Positions 45,037 to 54,137 of a stretch of 64,000 nucleotides of DNA are shown here, piece after piece. Below the pieces are notes generated by a model that was given only the letters and a program-made list of their open reading frames with translations, was not told where the DNA came from and did no database searches. Source of the stretch: Gemella sp. GL1 (GTDB lineage: Bacteria; Bacillota; Bacilli; Staphylococcales; Gemellaceae); assembly GCF_013415365.1 (NCBI RefSeq), contig NZ_JACBYB010000021.1:62001-126000 (forward strand), written 5' to 3'. Position numbers and translations under genes: made by a program. How positions within the stretch are numbered: position 1 is the first letter of the stretch; the number at the start of each line of letters is the position of its first letter.

Positions 45037-46680
45037 CTATTCCTTATAAGCATATGTAAAGTCTACAGATAATCCAGTAGAATTTCTTACTAAACCTTTC
45101 AATGCTTGATTTTGTAATCCTGGCATTGCTCTATAGTATATTGGGTTATAGTGAGCACCTTCAAATAATAATTTCTCAGCTTCTTTATAAGATTTTGCTG
45201 CTTCATCAGGGTTAGTTGCTCCTATTTCTAAAGCTTTATTTAACGCTGCATCATATTCTTTACTATTAACTTTTCCATAGTTATATGGTGCCGTACTATT
45301 AAATAATCCATAGAATGTAGAAGCTTCTGGGTAATCTCCTCCCCATGCAACATATGCAATTTCAAAGTTTTGCTTCTTAGTATCTTCTATACGTTGCTTG
45401 AATGGAACAAATTTTTGTTCAAGTTTAAAGCCTGGTAATGCTGATTCCCAAGTTTCTTTTAGGAAATCTATAGCTGCCTTTGTAGTTGGTCTATCTGCAT
45501 CAGCAGTTATCGTTAATGTTAAATTAGATACTCCTAATTCTGCTAATCCTTCTTTAAATAATTTTGCAGCTTCTTCTTTATTAAATGAATATGGTTGGGC
45601 TACAAATTTTGAAACATCAGTTCCATCTTTAAGTTTTGCTAAACCTTCTGGTGCAAATGCTTTAGCTGGTATAGATCCAGTGTCAACAGCTGCTTTTACT
45701 AACCCTTCACGATCAGTTGCTAAGTTAAGTGCTTTTCTAATTTTTTCATTAGATAGGGCTTTTACACTTCCAGTTTCATTGTATACTAAGTAGTCTGTAC
45801 GTGCATCTACTGCATTTACTACACTTGGATTATTTTTATTTGCATTGTACATAGCTGGTGAGTCTGCAATACTTGCAAAGTCCAATTGTCCTTGTTTGAA
45901 CATTTGTAGTGCAGTATCTGGTTTCTTAACTGCTTGTACATTTACTGCTGGTGTTTTTACATTAACTGCATTCCAGTAGTTTTCATTTTTAACAAGTTTT
46001 ACTTTTCCTGATGCTGTGTCCCATTCTTTTACAATATATGGTCCAGAACTTACTACTGATTCAGCATTAGTTCCATATTTATCTCCAGCTTTAGTTACTG
46101 CTTCTTCTTTTAGTGGAACAAAGTTACCAAATGATAGTAAACTTTCGAATTGTGGCGCTGGTTTATCTAAAGTAAATACTACTTTATTTCCTTCAGCTTT
46201 TACACCTAATTCTGTAACAGGTTTTTTTCCATCCATTACATCTTTAGCGTTGGCTACATTAGCATCAACTACTAAGTAACCATACTCAGCTGCTGTTTTG
46301 GGATCAACTATACGTTGCCATGAGTACACAAAATCTTTTGCAGTAAGTTCACTTCCATCAGACCATTTAAGCCCTGTCTTTAATGTAACTGTATATGTTT
46401 TTCCACCGTTAGATACTTCTACTTTTTCAGCTAGATCAGGTTGATTTTTACCTTCTGCATCCTTACGGAAGAAGTTTGAATTTGAGTTCCCCACTACTAA
46501 GTTTGAATAAGTATCATTATACTTAGAAGCATCTAAAGTGATAATTTCTGTTGGTGTATACCAATTAATTTCTTTTGAACCATTTCCATTTGAATTGGTT
46601 GACGATTGAGATGAACATGCCGTTACTACCGTAAGCGTAGCAGCCATCATCCCTAATAAGGCTGTCTTTTTAAATTTCAT
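45037..46680 (-). CDS. oppA: Oligopeptide-binding lipoprotein OppA
   Basis: 547 residues. Lipobox TVVTAC with the lipid cysteine at 22, then a Ser/Asn-rich linker. SBP family 5: GLKWSDGSELTAKDFVYSWQRIVDP, SSGPYIVKEWDTASGKVKLVKNENYW, NEKIRKALNLATDREGLVKA and the AFVPEG-like KAFAPEGLAKL, as in OppA proteins of Lactobacillales. First gene of the operon; a terminator-like hairpin (44984-45014) separates it from oppB, as expected for a more abundant binding protein. Confidence 0.93.
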   Translation of the reverse strand: MKFKKTALLGMMAATLTVVTACSSQSSTNSNGNGSKEINWYTPTEIITLDASKYNDTYSNLVVGNSNSNFFRKDAEGKNQPDLAEKVEVSNGGKTYTVTLKTGLKWSDGSELTAKDFVYSWQRIVDPKTAAEYGYLVVDANVANAKDVMDGKKPVTELGVKAEGNKVVFTLDKPAPQFESLLSFGNFVPLKEEAVTKAGDKYGTNAESVVSSGPYIVKEWDTASGKVKLVKNENYWNAVNVKTPAVNVQAVKKPDTALQMFKQGQLDFASIADSPAMYNANKNNPSVVNAVDARTDYLVYNETGSVKALSNEKIRKALNLATDREGLVKAAVDTGSIPAKAFAPEGLAKLKDGTDVSKFVAQPYSFNKEEAAKLFKEGLAELGVSNLTLTITADADRPTTKAAIDFLKETWESALPGFKLEQKFVPFKQRIEDTKKQNFEIAYVAWGGDYPEASTFYGLFNSTAPYNYGKVNSKEYDAALNKALEIGATNPDEAAKSYKEAEKLLFEGAHYNPIYYRAMPGLQNQALKGLVRNSTGLSVDFTYAYKE

Positions 46681-46703
46681 AATATAAATACGCTCCTTAA
46701 AAA

Positions 46704-46738
46704 ATAATAAAATATAAATATAAATATAAATATAAATT
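46704..46738. repeat. Short tandem repeat (AAATAT)n before oppA
   Basis: About five tandem copies of a six-base AAATAT/TATAAA unit between the oppA start and its expected promoter. Copy-number changes here could alter leader length or spacing. Confidence 0.6.
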
Positions 46739-46938
46739 CAACTTTCGGTTAAATTTATGTTTAATTATACCTCCCCCGTATAGAATTGTCAATAGTTTTC
46801 TGAAAATTATTTATATTTTTAGATTTCAAGAGCTGGTTTTCGTTAAAATTGTCTTATATTTATACAAATCAGTTATAATACTCTTTATATACTTAGAATA
46901 GTATTAGAAGATACTGTATCTAGACAAAAACATTATTA

Positions 46939-46991
46939 TTCAGACTGTTGACAAAACAAGTCAACAGTCTGAATACACTCCATTGAGTGCC
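46939..46991. repeat. Double-hairpin element, copy B (inverted)
   Basis: On the plus strand TTCAGACTGTTGAC, loop AAAACAA, complementary arm, then CACTC/GAGTG hairpin. It matches copy A on the opposite strand with five differences in 53 bases. Its outer end lies five bases past the stop of the broken serine recombinase. The T-run present in copy A is degenerate here (CCTTAGTTTAG). Confidence 0.8.
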
Positions 46992-46996
46992 TTAGT

Positions 46997-48560
46997 TTAG
47001 ATTTCAACTTCCGTTCCATCTTTAAATTTTACTATCTTTGTACTATCATTTTAATTTCTATCTCTTCTATTAAACTACACCATAATTCATCGTTAAATTC
47101 AATTATTATTTTAGAACATTTTAGTGTTTTAATAAAAGTTTGTATTTGATCTTTTCTTGTTTGTTTATCTAATATTTCAGAATTTATTTTATCAAGTTCT
47201 TCTTTTATATTTTCATACTTTGTCACTAATGAATTATATCTAACTTGGTACTCTTCTTGATTTTGGATTACTTTTGTATTCTCATTTATACATTCATTTA
47301 CAAGATCTACTGTAACTTTAAGTTCTGCTTCTAATTCATATTTTCTAATTTCTAATTCACTTACATCAAGAACTCTTTCAACTAACAATTCATGTTCTTT
47401 TATTAGTTTTTTTCTTCTATTTATTATATTATTTGTTGCTTGTACAAATATAGCTTTTATCTCGTCTTCACTAAAATGTGGCGTTGTACAACTCTCTTTA
47501 AATTTATTATTGCATTGCCAAATTTTTCTTTTATACTTGCTATTGGAATGCCAAACTATTGAACCATAGTATCCATCACAACATCCACATTTTAATCTAC
47601 TTGAAAATATGCTAACACTTGATATTCTATTTTTACCATTGGTACGTTTTTCCAATTCTCTCTGTACTCTATCAAATGTGTCTTTCGGAATTATCTCTTC
47701 GTGATTATTATAAAAATAGTATTGTGGTACCTCTCCTTCATTTATTTTTTCTTCTTAGTTAAAAAGTCCACTGTATAACTTTTCTGCAAGAGTGCATCTC
47801 CTTTATATTTTTCATTTGAAAGTATACTTTTTATCGTTCCTGCATTCCATTTCTTTGTGCCACTTGCCGTTTCTATATTATCTTCAGTTAATATTTTAGC
47901 TATTCCAAATGGAGAATATCCTTGAAGAAACATTCCGTATATTCTTTTAACTATTGTAGCTTGTTCTATATTTACTACTAAATTCCTATCTTCTCCTTTA
48001 TCATAACCAAGAAATCTTTTAAATGGAACTGATACTTTACCATCTGCGAATTTCTTCCTTTGTCCCCATGTACAGTTCTCTGAAATAGACCTACTTTCTT
48101 CTTGAGCTAAGCTACTCATTATTGTAATTAATAGTTCTCCTTTACTATCAAATGTCCATATTGATTCTTTTTCAAAATATACTTCTGTACCATGTTCCTT
48201 TAATTTCCTTATTGTTGTTAAAGAATCTACAGTATTTCTCGCAAACCTACTCACTGACTTTGTTACAATCAAGTCAATTTTTCCATCTAAGGCATCTGCT
48301 ATCATTCTGTTAAAACCTTCTCTTTTTTTGGTATTTGTTCCACTTATTCCTTCATCTGTATAAACTTCAACAAATTCCCAATCATCTCTACTCTTTATAT
48401 AATTTGTGTAGTAATCTAATTGAGCTTCATAACTTGTTTGCTGTTCTTCATTTTCTGTTGGTACTCTCGCATATCCAGCTACCCTTCTTTTCTTTATATC
48501 ATTATTAAAAGTATTAAGATTCTTTATCAGCATACTAGTCCTTTTTATAAAGTAAAACAA
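46997..48560 (-). pseudogene. Dead large serine recombinase (copy C)
   Basis: N-terminal resolvase domain ([50 protein letters not shown]), recombinase domain (GYDKGEDRNLVVN..IVKRIY), zinc ribbon (LKCGCCDGYY...WQCNN..SCTTPH) and a coiled coil. Three lesions: the catalytic serine is proline (residue 34, codon 48459-48461); a one-base loss in the A tract at 47745-47750 breaks LTKKKK from INEGEVPQYYF; and a second frameshift near 47028 separates the natural end KIVKFKDGTEVEI, whose stop is at 46997. Any one of these would inactivate it. Confidence 0.88.
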
Positions 48561-48756
48561 GCCATATCTAAAATAATATGACTTGTCATTGAAATCTTCT
48601 TAATTTTTATCTTATATTCTAATAAATCATGCTATATCAAAATATTCTCTGTATAGACTATACCCTTTTATCAGATTGCTATATTACATTAAAGAAGTAT
48701 CAGTATTATAGGAATTCTCACTTCTTCATAATATATCTAAATTTATATTGCTGGCT

Positions 48757-49404
48757 TTATTTCAAGATATATTCATTAAAACCTTGATTTTTTAGATACT
48801 CATAAGACTTTAAAACATTCTTTGGAATTTCTACTGAAACTTGAAATCTCTTTTCTGCATAAAAAATTAATCTCTCAATATCCCCTACCATTAGATTAAT
48901 CATTCTCTCAAGTGGTACTTCTTCATTAGGATAGTTCTCAAAGGATAATCTTGGAGTTTCTATATACCAATCAACTTCTGACCATTGTTTCCGAGCTGTT
49001 GAAATAGCACGTCTAGCAAGATAATTTTTACATACAATAATTCCCTTTTTTACCACAATACTTTTCTCTTCAAAAATTTTTTTAGAAAATTGGAAATTAT
49101 CCCCGGAGTTACTGGCCTTATTTTCAATAATAATTTTATCTGAACTTACTCCCTCTTTTATACAGATTTCAGCAAAAATTTCCGCTTCTGTTTTATTCCA
49201 TAGGTTTTTGGTAATTTTTCCATATCCTCCTGTACAAATTATAAAATCTGCTCTTCCTTTCCTATATAATTGTGCTGCCTTATAAGCAGTCCTAGTATCA
49301 TGAGATCCCATTGCTAAAATAAAATCTGCTCTTTCTATTTTTTTATTTATATTATGAAAATCATACAAAATTTTTGCGTGATACATTATTTCTCCTGCAT
49401 ACAT
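48757..49404 (-). CDS. YdcF-family (DUF218) protein
   Basis: About 209-215 residues. DUF218 pattern: ADFILAMGSHDTRTAYKAAQLY, ADFIICTGGYGKITKNLWNKTEAEIFAEI, IIIENKASNSGDNFQFSKKIF, and KGIIVCKNYLARRAISTARKQW. Members bind nucleotide-like ligands or take part in envelope metabolism; exact role unknown. The inner ATG at 49386 is an alternative start. Monocistronic as far as visible. Confidence 0.8.
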   Translation of the reverse strand: MYAGEIMYHAKILYDFHNINKKIERADFILAMGSHDTRTAYKAAQLYRKGRADFIICTGGYGKITKNLWNKTEAEIFAEICIKEGVSSDKIIIENKASNSGDNFQFSKKIFEEKSIVVKKGIIVCKNYLARRAISTARKQWSEVDWYIETPRLSFENYPNEEVPLERMINLMVGDIERLIFYAEKRFQVSVEIPKNVLKSYEYLKNQGFNEYILK

Positions 49405-49569
49405 AATTAATTTTATATGTAGTAAAATTTTTTACTGAGTCTGCATCTATAAAAAATTTATACTAACTACTAATCTTTTCCTTTCACTTATATTTATAGT
49501 ATAAAATAAATTTTATATTACTACTTCTATTAAATAAATTATAGCACATAAAAAAAAGAAGCATCAAAA

Positions 49570-50223
49570 TTATTTGATACTTCTTTCTAATTCTTTATCT
49601 ATTATATCCAATAATAAAAGTAAATTAGGCTCATTTATTTGATAAGTTGCTTGCTCCCTTACTAATTTTTTTGCACAAAAAGCTACCCCTAATCCTGCTG
49701 TTAAAATCATAGGAATGTCATTAGCACCATCTCCCATTGCTATTGTCTGAGAAATATTTAACTTATTTTCTTCTGCCCATTTTTTCAGATATTCTTCCTT
49801 GGTATCCCTAGTTACAATATCTCCACTAATTTTTCCACTTAGTCTCCCATCCATAACTTCTAATCTATTAGCCTTAACATAATCAATACCCAAGTCAGCA
49901 GCTAAAATATCTACTATCTCATGAAAACCGCCAGAAACAAGACCAATTTTGTAATCACGGCGGTGTAGCTCATTTATTAAGTCTTTAGCTCCTGTCCTCA
50001 AGCTAACCTGCTTAGCTACTTCAGAAAAAATAGTATCTGGCAAACCAGCTAATAATTTAACACGTTCTTCTAAAGCCTGACCAAAATCTAGTTCTCCATT
50101 CATAGCAGCTTCCGTTATCTCAGCAATAATCTCACCTTTACCTGCAAAATTTCCTAAAAGATCAATTACTTCTTCAGCTATTAAGGTAGAATCTACGTCC
50201 ATTACTAATAATGCTTTTGCCAT
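49570..50223 (-). CDS. serB: Phosphoserine phosphatase SerB
   Basis: About 217 residues of HAD superfamily. Last step of serine synthesis. Nucleophile motif LVMDVDSTLIAEE near the N-terminus, LVSGGFHEIVDILA near 100, and IAMGDGANDIPMIL near 165-178. I start at the ATG at 50223, which has GAGGAG six bases upstream; a longer frame overlaps serA. Lacks the N-terminal ACT domain of the longer SerB forms. Third gene of a serC-serA-serB operon. Confidence 0.93.
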   Translation of the reverse strand: MAKALLVMDVDSTLIAEEVIDLLGNFAGKGEIIAEITEAAMNGELDFGQALEERVKLLAGLPDTIFSEVAKQVSLRTGAKDLINELHRRDYKIGLVSGGFHEIVDILAADLGIDYVKANRLEVMDGRLSGKISGDIVTRDTKEEYLKKWAEENKLNISQTIAMGDGANDIPMILTAGLGVAFCAKKLVREQATYQINEPNLLLLLDIIDKELERSIK

Positions 50224-50236
50224 TACTTTCTCCTCA

Positions 50237-51421
50237 CTATCCAAGATTTTTATTTTCAATTAGGCGTACACTTATAATGTCCTTATCATCTTTAAAGGCT
50301 TTATAAAGATTTTCGATCTTAACCCTGTCACTTTCATCAAGATCTAATAAAGTATATGCATAGTCCCCTTTTGAACGATTTATAATATTATCAATATTAA
50401 TTCCTAATTCCGACACTGCTGTTGAAATTTTGGCTACTATATTAGGAATATTCTTATTAATAAGGGTAATGCGATAAGGAGCGTCTAACAATTGCTGAAT
50501 ATTTGGAAAATTAACTGAGTTTTTAATCTCTCCAGTTTCCATAAAATTACGTATTGTTCTACTTGCCATAATAGCACAGTTAAGTTCTGCCTCTGCTGTC
50601 GAACCTCCAATATGCGGAAAGACAGTGACTTTATCTTTATTCAATAATTCTTCTGTTCCAAAATCCGTAATGTATCTCTTAATAATACCATCTTCAATGG
50701 CCTTAAATAATGCTTCATTATCCACTAATTCAACACGAGCAAAGTTAATAATTGTTACCCCTTTTTTCATTTGAGAAAAAGTTTCATTATTAAAAGTATG
50801 TTTTGTATCTACTGTTAAAGGAACGTGAATTGTAACAAAATCACTATTAGCAAAGAGCTCTTTTAGATCTTTAATTCTCTTAACATGACTAGAAATACTC
50901 CAGGCAGTATCAATTGATACATAAGGATCATAACCTAAAACATTCATACCTAGACGTCTAGCATCATTAGCAACCCTAGCACCAATAGCACCAAGACCAA
51001 TTACCCCTAAGGTTTTTCCATAAATTTCACTTCCTGCAAATTGGAATTTACCAGCTTCTATTTGCTTTGGAACATCCTCGCCCCTTAAAGTATTTGCCCA
51101 AGCATTTGCTGATAAGTAATCCCTAGATGCTAATAGCAAACTCGTTAAAACTGCCTCTTTAACAGCATTTGCATTAGCTCCGGGTGTGTTAAAGACAACA
51201 ATACCCTTTTCAGTAGCCTTATCAATGGGAATATTATTAGTACCAGCACCTGCACGAGCAATTGCTTTTAGATTGGCTGGAAAATCTACATTATGCAAAT
51301 TTTGACTACGGATAATAAAGGCATCTGGATTTTCTGAATCCTTAGCATCAACCTGAAAATTATCTCCTAATTCTTGCAAACCTACTTTATTAATATTATT
51401 ATAAGTTTTCACATTAAACAT
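50237..51421 (-). CDS. serA: D-3-phosphoglycerate dehydrogenase SerA
   Basis: About 394 residues. First step of serine synthesis. NAD-binding GVIGLGAIGARVANDARRLGMNVLGYDPY near 140-170, catalytic region RAGAGTNNIPIDKA, NFARVELVDNEAL and HIGGSTAEAE, and a C-terminal ACT domain (ITLINKNIPNIVAKISTAVSELGINI). I start at the ATG at 51421; an upstream TTG overlaps the GAGGAGG site. Ends 14 bases before the serB ATG. Confidence 0.95.
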   Translation of the reverse strand: MFNVKTYNNINKVGLQELGDNFQVDAKDSENPDAFIIRSQNLHNVDFPANLKAIARAGAGTNNIPIDKATEKGIVVFNTPGANANAVKEAVLTSLLLASRDYLSANAWANTLRGEDVPKQIEAGKFQFAGSEIYGKTLGVIGLGAIGARVANDARRLGMNVLGYDPYVSIDTAWSISSHVKRIKDLKELFANSDFVTIHVPLTVDTKHTFNNETFSQMKKGVTIINFARVELVDNEALFKAIEDGIIKRYITDFGTEELLNKDKVTVFPHIGGSTAEAELNCAIMASRTIRNFMETGEIKNSVNFPNIQQLLDAPYRITLINKNIPNIVAKISTAVSELGINIDNIINRSKGDYAYTLLDLDESDRVKIENLYKAFKDDKDIISVRLIENKNLG

Positions 51422-51422
51422 A

Positions 51423-52514
51423 TTATTTATTTGCCTCCTCAAAATCTTTCATAAACTTGATTAATTCAGCTACCCCTTCAGCTGGAAAGGCATTGTACAG
51501 ACTTGCACGCATACCTCCTACGCTACGGTGACCCTTGATATTTTTGAAACCTGCCGCCTCAGCTTCTACATTAAACTTTTTATCTAAATCTGGGTTTACT
51601 GTGACAAATGGAATATTAGCAAGTGATCGATCTTTAATATTTAAAACTGGACTTGAGTAAAAATCAGATTTTTCAATAAAATCATACAGTAGAGCAGACT
51701 TCTCTCTATTTATTTTCTCCATTTCCTTAACTCCACCCAGACTTTTCACATGCTCAAATACTAATTTTGCCATATAAATACTGAAAGTTGGTGGGGTATT
51801 ATATAAGGAATTATTATCAGCCTGAATTCTATAATCTAACATACTCGACAGGGCAGGATTCTCATTTAAAAAATCTTCACGTACAATAACAATAGTAAGT
51901 CCTGCTGGTCCAATATTCTTTTGGGCTCCTGCATAAATCATAGCAAAATCTTCTATCCTATAATCTACAGCTAAAATATTTGAACTCATATCAGCCACAA
52001 TTGGGATAGCTTTAGTATCAGGAATTTCATAAATTGAAGTACCTTCAATAGTATTATTTGTGGTTATATGAAGATAGGCTGCATCTCTATCAATTTCATC
52101 CAACTTGAAATCTGGAATATGATTATAATTATCCTCTTCTGATGAAGCAAGAAGTATAGGTTCAAAATTTAAAAATTTTGATAATTTAAGAGCTTCTGTA
52201 TAAGCTTTTTTTCCCCAAGAACCAGCCACATGGTAGTAGGCCTTCTTTCCTAGAGCAAAATTCATTGGAATCATTGAAAATTGTGTAGAAGCCCCTCCCT
52301 GTAAAAACAAAACTTTGTAATTATCAGGTATGCCCATTAAATCAACTAATAATTCTTTGGCCTCATTGATAATTTTATCAAATTCCGGCGAGCGGTGAGA
52401 TAACTCCATTACACTCATTCCTGAATTACCATAATCTAAAAATTCATCTTGTGCTTTCATTAAAACTTCCTTTGGTAAAACCGCTGGTCCTGCTGAAAAA
52501 TTATATACCTTCAC
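51423..52514 (-). CDS. serC: Phosphoserine aminotransferase SerC
   Basis: 363 residues, PLP enzyme. [20 protein letters not shown] start, [17 protein letters not shown] near 70, [17 protein letters not shown] and the PLP lysine in [16 protein letters not shown] near 195, end [16 protein letters not shown]. First gene of serC-serA-serB; its stop is two bases from the serA start. The 350-base gap upstream has an AT-rich promoter-like TTATAATAG near 52655 and no T-box. Confidence 0.95.
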   Translation of the reverse strand: MKVYNFSAGPAVLPKEVLMKAQDEFLDYGNSGMSVMELSHRSPEFDKIINEAKELLVDLMGIPDNYKVLFLQGGASTQFSMIPMNFALGKKAYYHVAGSWGKKAYTEALKLSKFLNFEPILLASSEEDNYNHIPDFKLDEIDRDAAYLHITTNNTIEGTSIYEIPDTKAIPIVADMSSNILAVDYRIEDFAMIYAGAQKNIGPAGLTIVIVREDFLNENPALSSMLDYRIQADNNSLYNTPPTFSIYMAKLVFEHVKSLGGVKEMEKINREKSALLYDFIEKSDFYSSPVLNIKDRSLANIPFVTVNPDLDKKFNVEAEAAGFKNIKGHRSVGGMRASLYNAFPAEGVAELIKFMKDFEEANK

Positions 52515-52749
52515 TCTCTACCTCCAAATTTTTCTAAATTATAAATTTTCTTAAATATTTACCTAATCTTTGTATATCTCTTTTTAAAAGAAAAGGAAGG
52601 TCAAATTTTTGGCAATACTAGCCTCAATTTAAACCTTAACTATTTACCATCTATTATAACACAGATAACTTTAATTCTTATTATTATTTTTAATAATTTT
52701 CTGAAAATAGCTTAATTATATGTTTTTAAGATATTAAATATATAAGACT

Positions 52750-52773
52750 TAAGCTAAAGTCTTATATTATCTT
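52750..52773. terminator. Hairpin between serC and the GyrI-like gene
   Basis: ATAAGACTT/AAGTCTTAT stem with a six-base loop, then ATTATC. Probably ends transcription from the GyrI-like gene. Confidence 0.5.
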
Positions 52774-52863
52774 TAGCAACTTATTTCTCTCCGTAAAAAT
52801 AAATCTCTCACATTCTTCATTATTAAAATCCATCAATTATTTTATTCAAAAAACTATCAATAT

Positions 52864-53505
52864 TTAGGACTTATCCTTACTTTTTATAGGATGTCTTATC
52901 ACTGTTTTTAATTTAGAGGCATCTACTCTTCTGGGGTCACTCAAATATATTTCATGATGCATTCTTTCATTACTTATATCTAAATCATAACCATGTTTTT
53001 CAATATATTCATGCATTTTTGATACAGTAGCTAGCTCATCATCATAAGGACCAATATGCATACACTGAACGCATAGTCCTTCATCATATGTAAAAAACTC
53101 TACCTTAGAATAATTAATTTTCTTTTTCTCTGTAGCTTGAGCAATGGCCCAATCAAAATCTGATTTTTTAACAAAATCTGGTAAACGAATAAGTGAAATC
53201 CACTTAAAAGTTTCCTTATGTTCATAATCTACACCCTGAATCCCATCTTGCCACCAAAATCCTTCAAGGGGCGGGACAACAAAATCAAAATAACCTTCCA
53301 TTTTATAGCTAGTGTTTTTACTCATTTTGATTGTATAAGCTATTGCATAAAGTAAACTAAGGGCTTCTCTATAGTCACCATTCTCCTCATTAGGGTCCCC
53401 ACTACCCCTAACTGCTATATAGTTCATTTTTGGAACTCTAACTATAGTAGGCTGCTTTTTAGGAAGATATAATTCCTTATATTCTTTCTTATAGTCAAAA
53501 ACCAT
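52864..53505 (-). CDS. GyrI-like small-molecule-binding protein
   Basis: 213 residues. GyrI-like fold of COG4832 type: VRVPKMNYIAVRGSGDPNEENGDYREALSLLYAIAYTIKMS, PPLEGFWWQDG, and CMHIGPYDDELATVSKMHEYIEKHGY. Members bind or hydrolyse small hydrophobic compounds and some inhibit gyrase; role here unknown. Not fused to a DNA-binding domain. RBS AGAGGTA. Confidence 0.85.
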   Translation of the reverse strand: MVFDYKKEYKELYLPKKQPTIVRVPKMNYIAVRGSGDPNEENGDYREALSLLYAIAYTIKMSKNTSYKMEGYFDFVVPPLEGFWWQDGIQGVDYEHKETFKWISLIRLPDFVKKSDFDWAIAQATEKKKINYSKVEFFTYDEGLCVQCMHIGPYDDELATVSKMHEYIEKHGYDLDISNERMHHEIYLSDPRRVDASKLKTVIRHPIKSKDKS

Positions 53506-53637
53506 ATATTTACCTCTTTAACAAATTTTTCTATTCACAATTATATCATAAAAAATTTAACTTATATTATTCTTAGGTAAATTATTTTACATAGATACTT
53601 ATAAATAATATTACTACTAAATAAATAATTAAAAGTC

Positions 53638-53805
53638 TTAAACTATAGCTAGTATGGACATAAAAAAGACAGGATAAACCTGTCTTCTTATTATAAAGTT
53701 TATGATTGCATCTTTATAATATTCTATATTAACAAAATTTTGATAATACAATTTTGAATATCTTATTAATTTACTTCTTATTCTAGATTCAAATGATACT
53801 TCCAC
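53638..53805 (-). CDS. Possible 55-residue ORF or gene remnant
   Basis: A GTG start with GAGGAAT six bases upstream opens a frame that begins EVSFESRIRSKLIRYSKLYY and ends ILAIV. Codon use looks coding, but a hairpin with T6 (53667-53686) lies inside the last third, so the true gene may have ended earlier or been truncated. The surrounding 53506-53900 gap holds only this and two hairpins. Unknown family. Confidence 0.3.
   Translation of the reverse strand: MEVSFESRIRSKLIRYSKLYYQNFVNIEYYKDAIINFIIRRQVYPVFFMSILAIV
53667..53686 (-). terminator. Terminator hairpin in the 53.5-53.9 kb gap
   Basis: AAGACAGG/CCTGTCTT followed by TTTTTT on the minus strand. Confidence 0.6.
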
Positions 53806-53865
53806 TACAAATTCCTCACAATAAAAAAGGAGAATATAAAAATAATATAATTAGGAATATTTAAA

Positions 53866-53894
53866 ACCTAGCCTAGATTTTATCTAAGCTAGGT
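53866..53894 (-). terminator. Terminator of the EgtU-like operon
   Basis: ACCTAGCTTAGAT/ATCTAGGCTAGGT type stem just after the 74-residue gene. A similar CTAGCCTAGAT hairpin occurs near 63400. Confidence 0.6.
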
Positions 53895-53901
53895 CTATAA
53901 A

Positions 53902-54126
53902 TTAATTAAATCTATCTTTGTATTTCCAATTGAATATCCATTGGAGATTAGCTAATGGCTTTGTATCTTGCTCATCTATCAAAGGTTTTAATTTGTTATA
54001 CATTTCTTTTTTTATTTCCTCTTGTTCTTCTTCACTTAAATCAAATTTCTCTCTTCCAATTATTCTCGAGCAGGCATGACTTCCGTATTGTCCCAATATT
54101 AAACTATTTCCATCATATTTAGACAT
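53902..54126 (-). CDS. 74-residue protein, unknown
   Basis: Begins MSKYDGNSLILGQYGSHACS and has an acidic helix (LSEEEQEEIKKEMYNKL). No signal peptide or membrane segment. It starts 11 bases after the EgtU-like gene with a GGAG site and is probably co-transcribed. Its base composition is like the AT-rich host genes, unlike the two transporter genes before it. Family not recognised. Confidence 0.6.
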   Translation of the reverse strand: MSKYDGNSLILGQYGSHACSRIIGREKFDLSEEEQEEIKKEMYNKLKPLIDEQDTKPLANLQWIFNWKYKDRFN

Positions 54127-54137
54127 AATATTGCTCC

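Noticed and set aside
52515-52700. A serine T-box before serC
   Set aside because: No specifier stem or T-box motif is visible.
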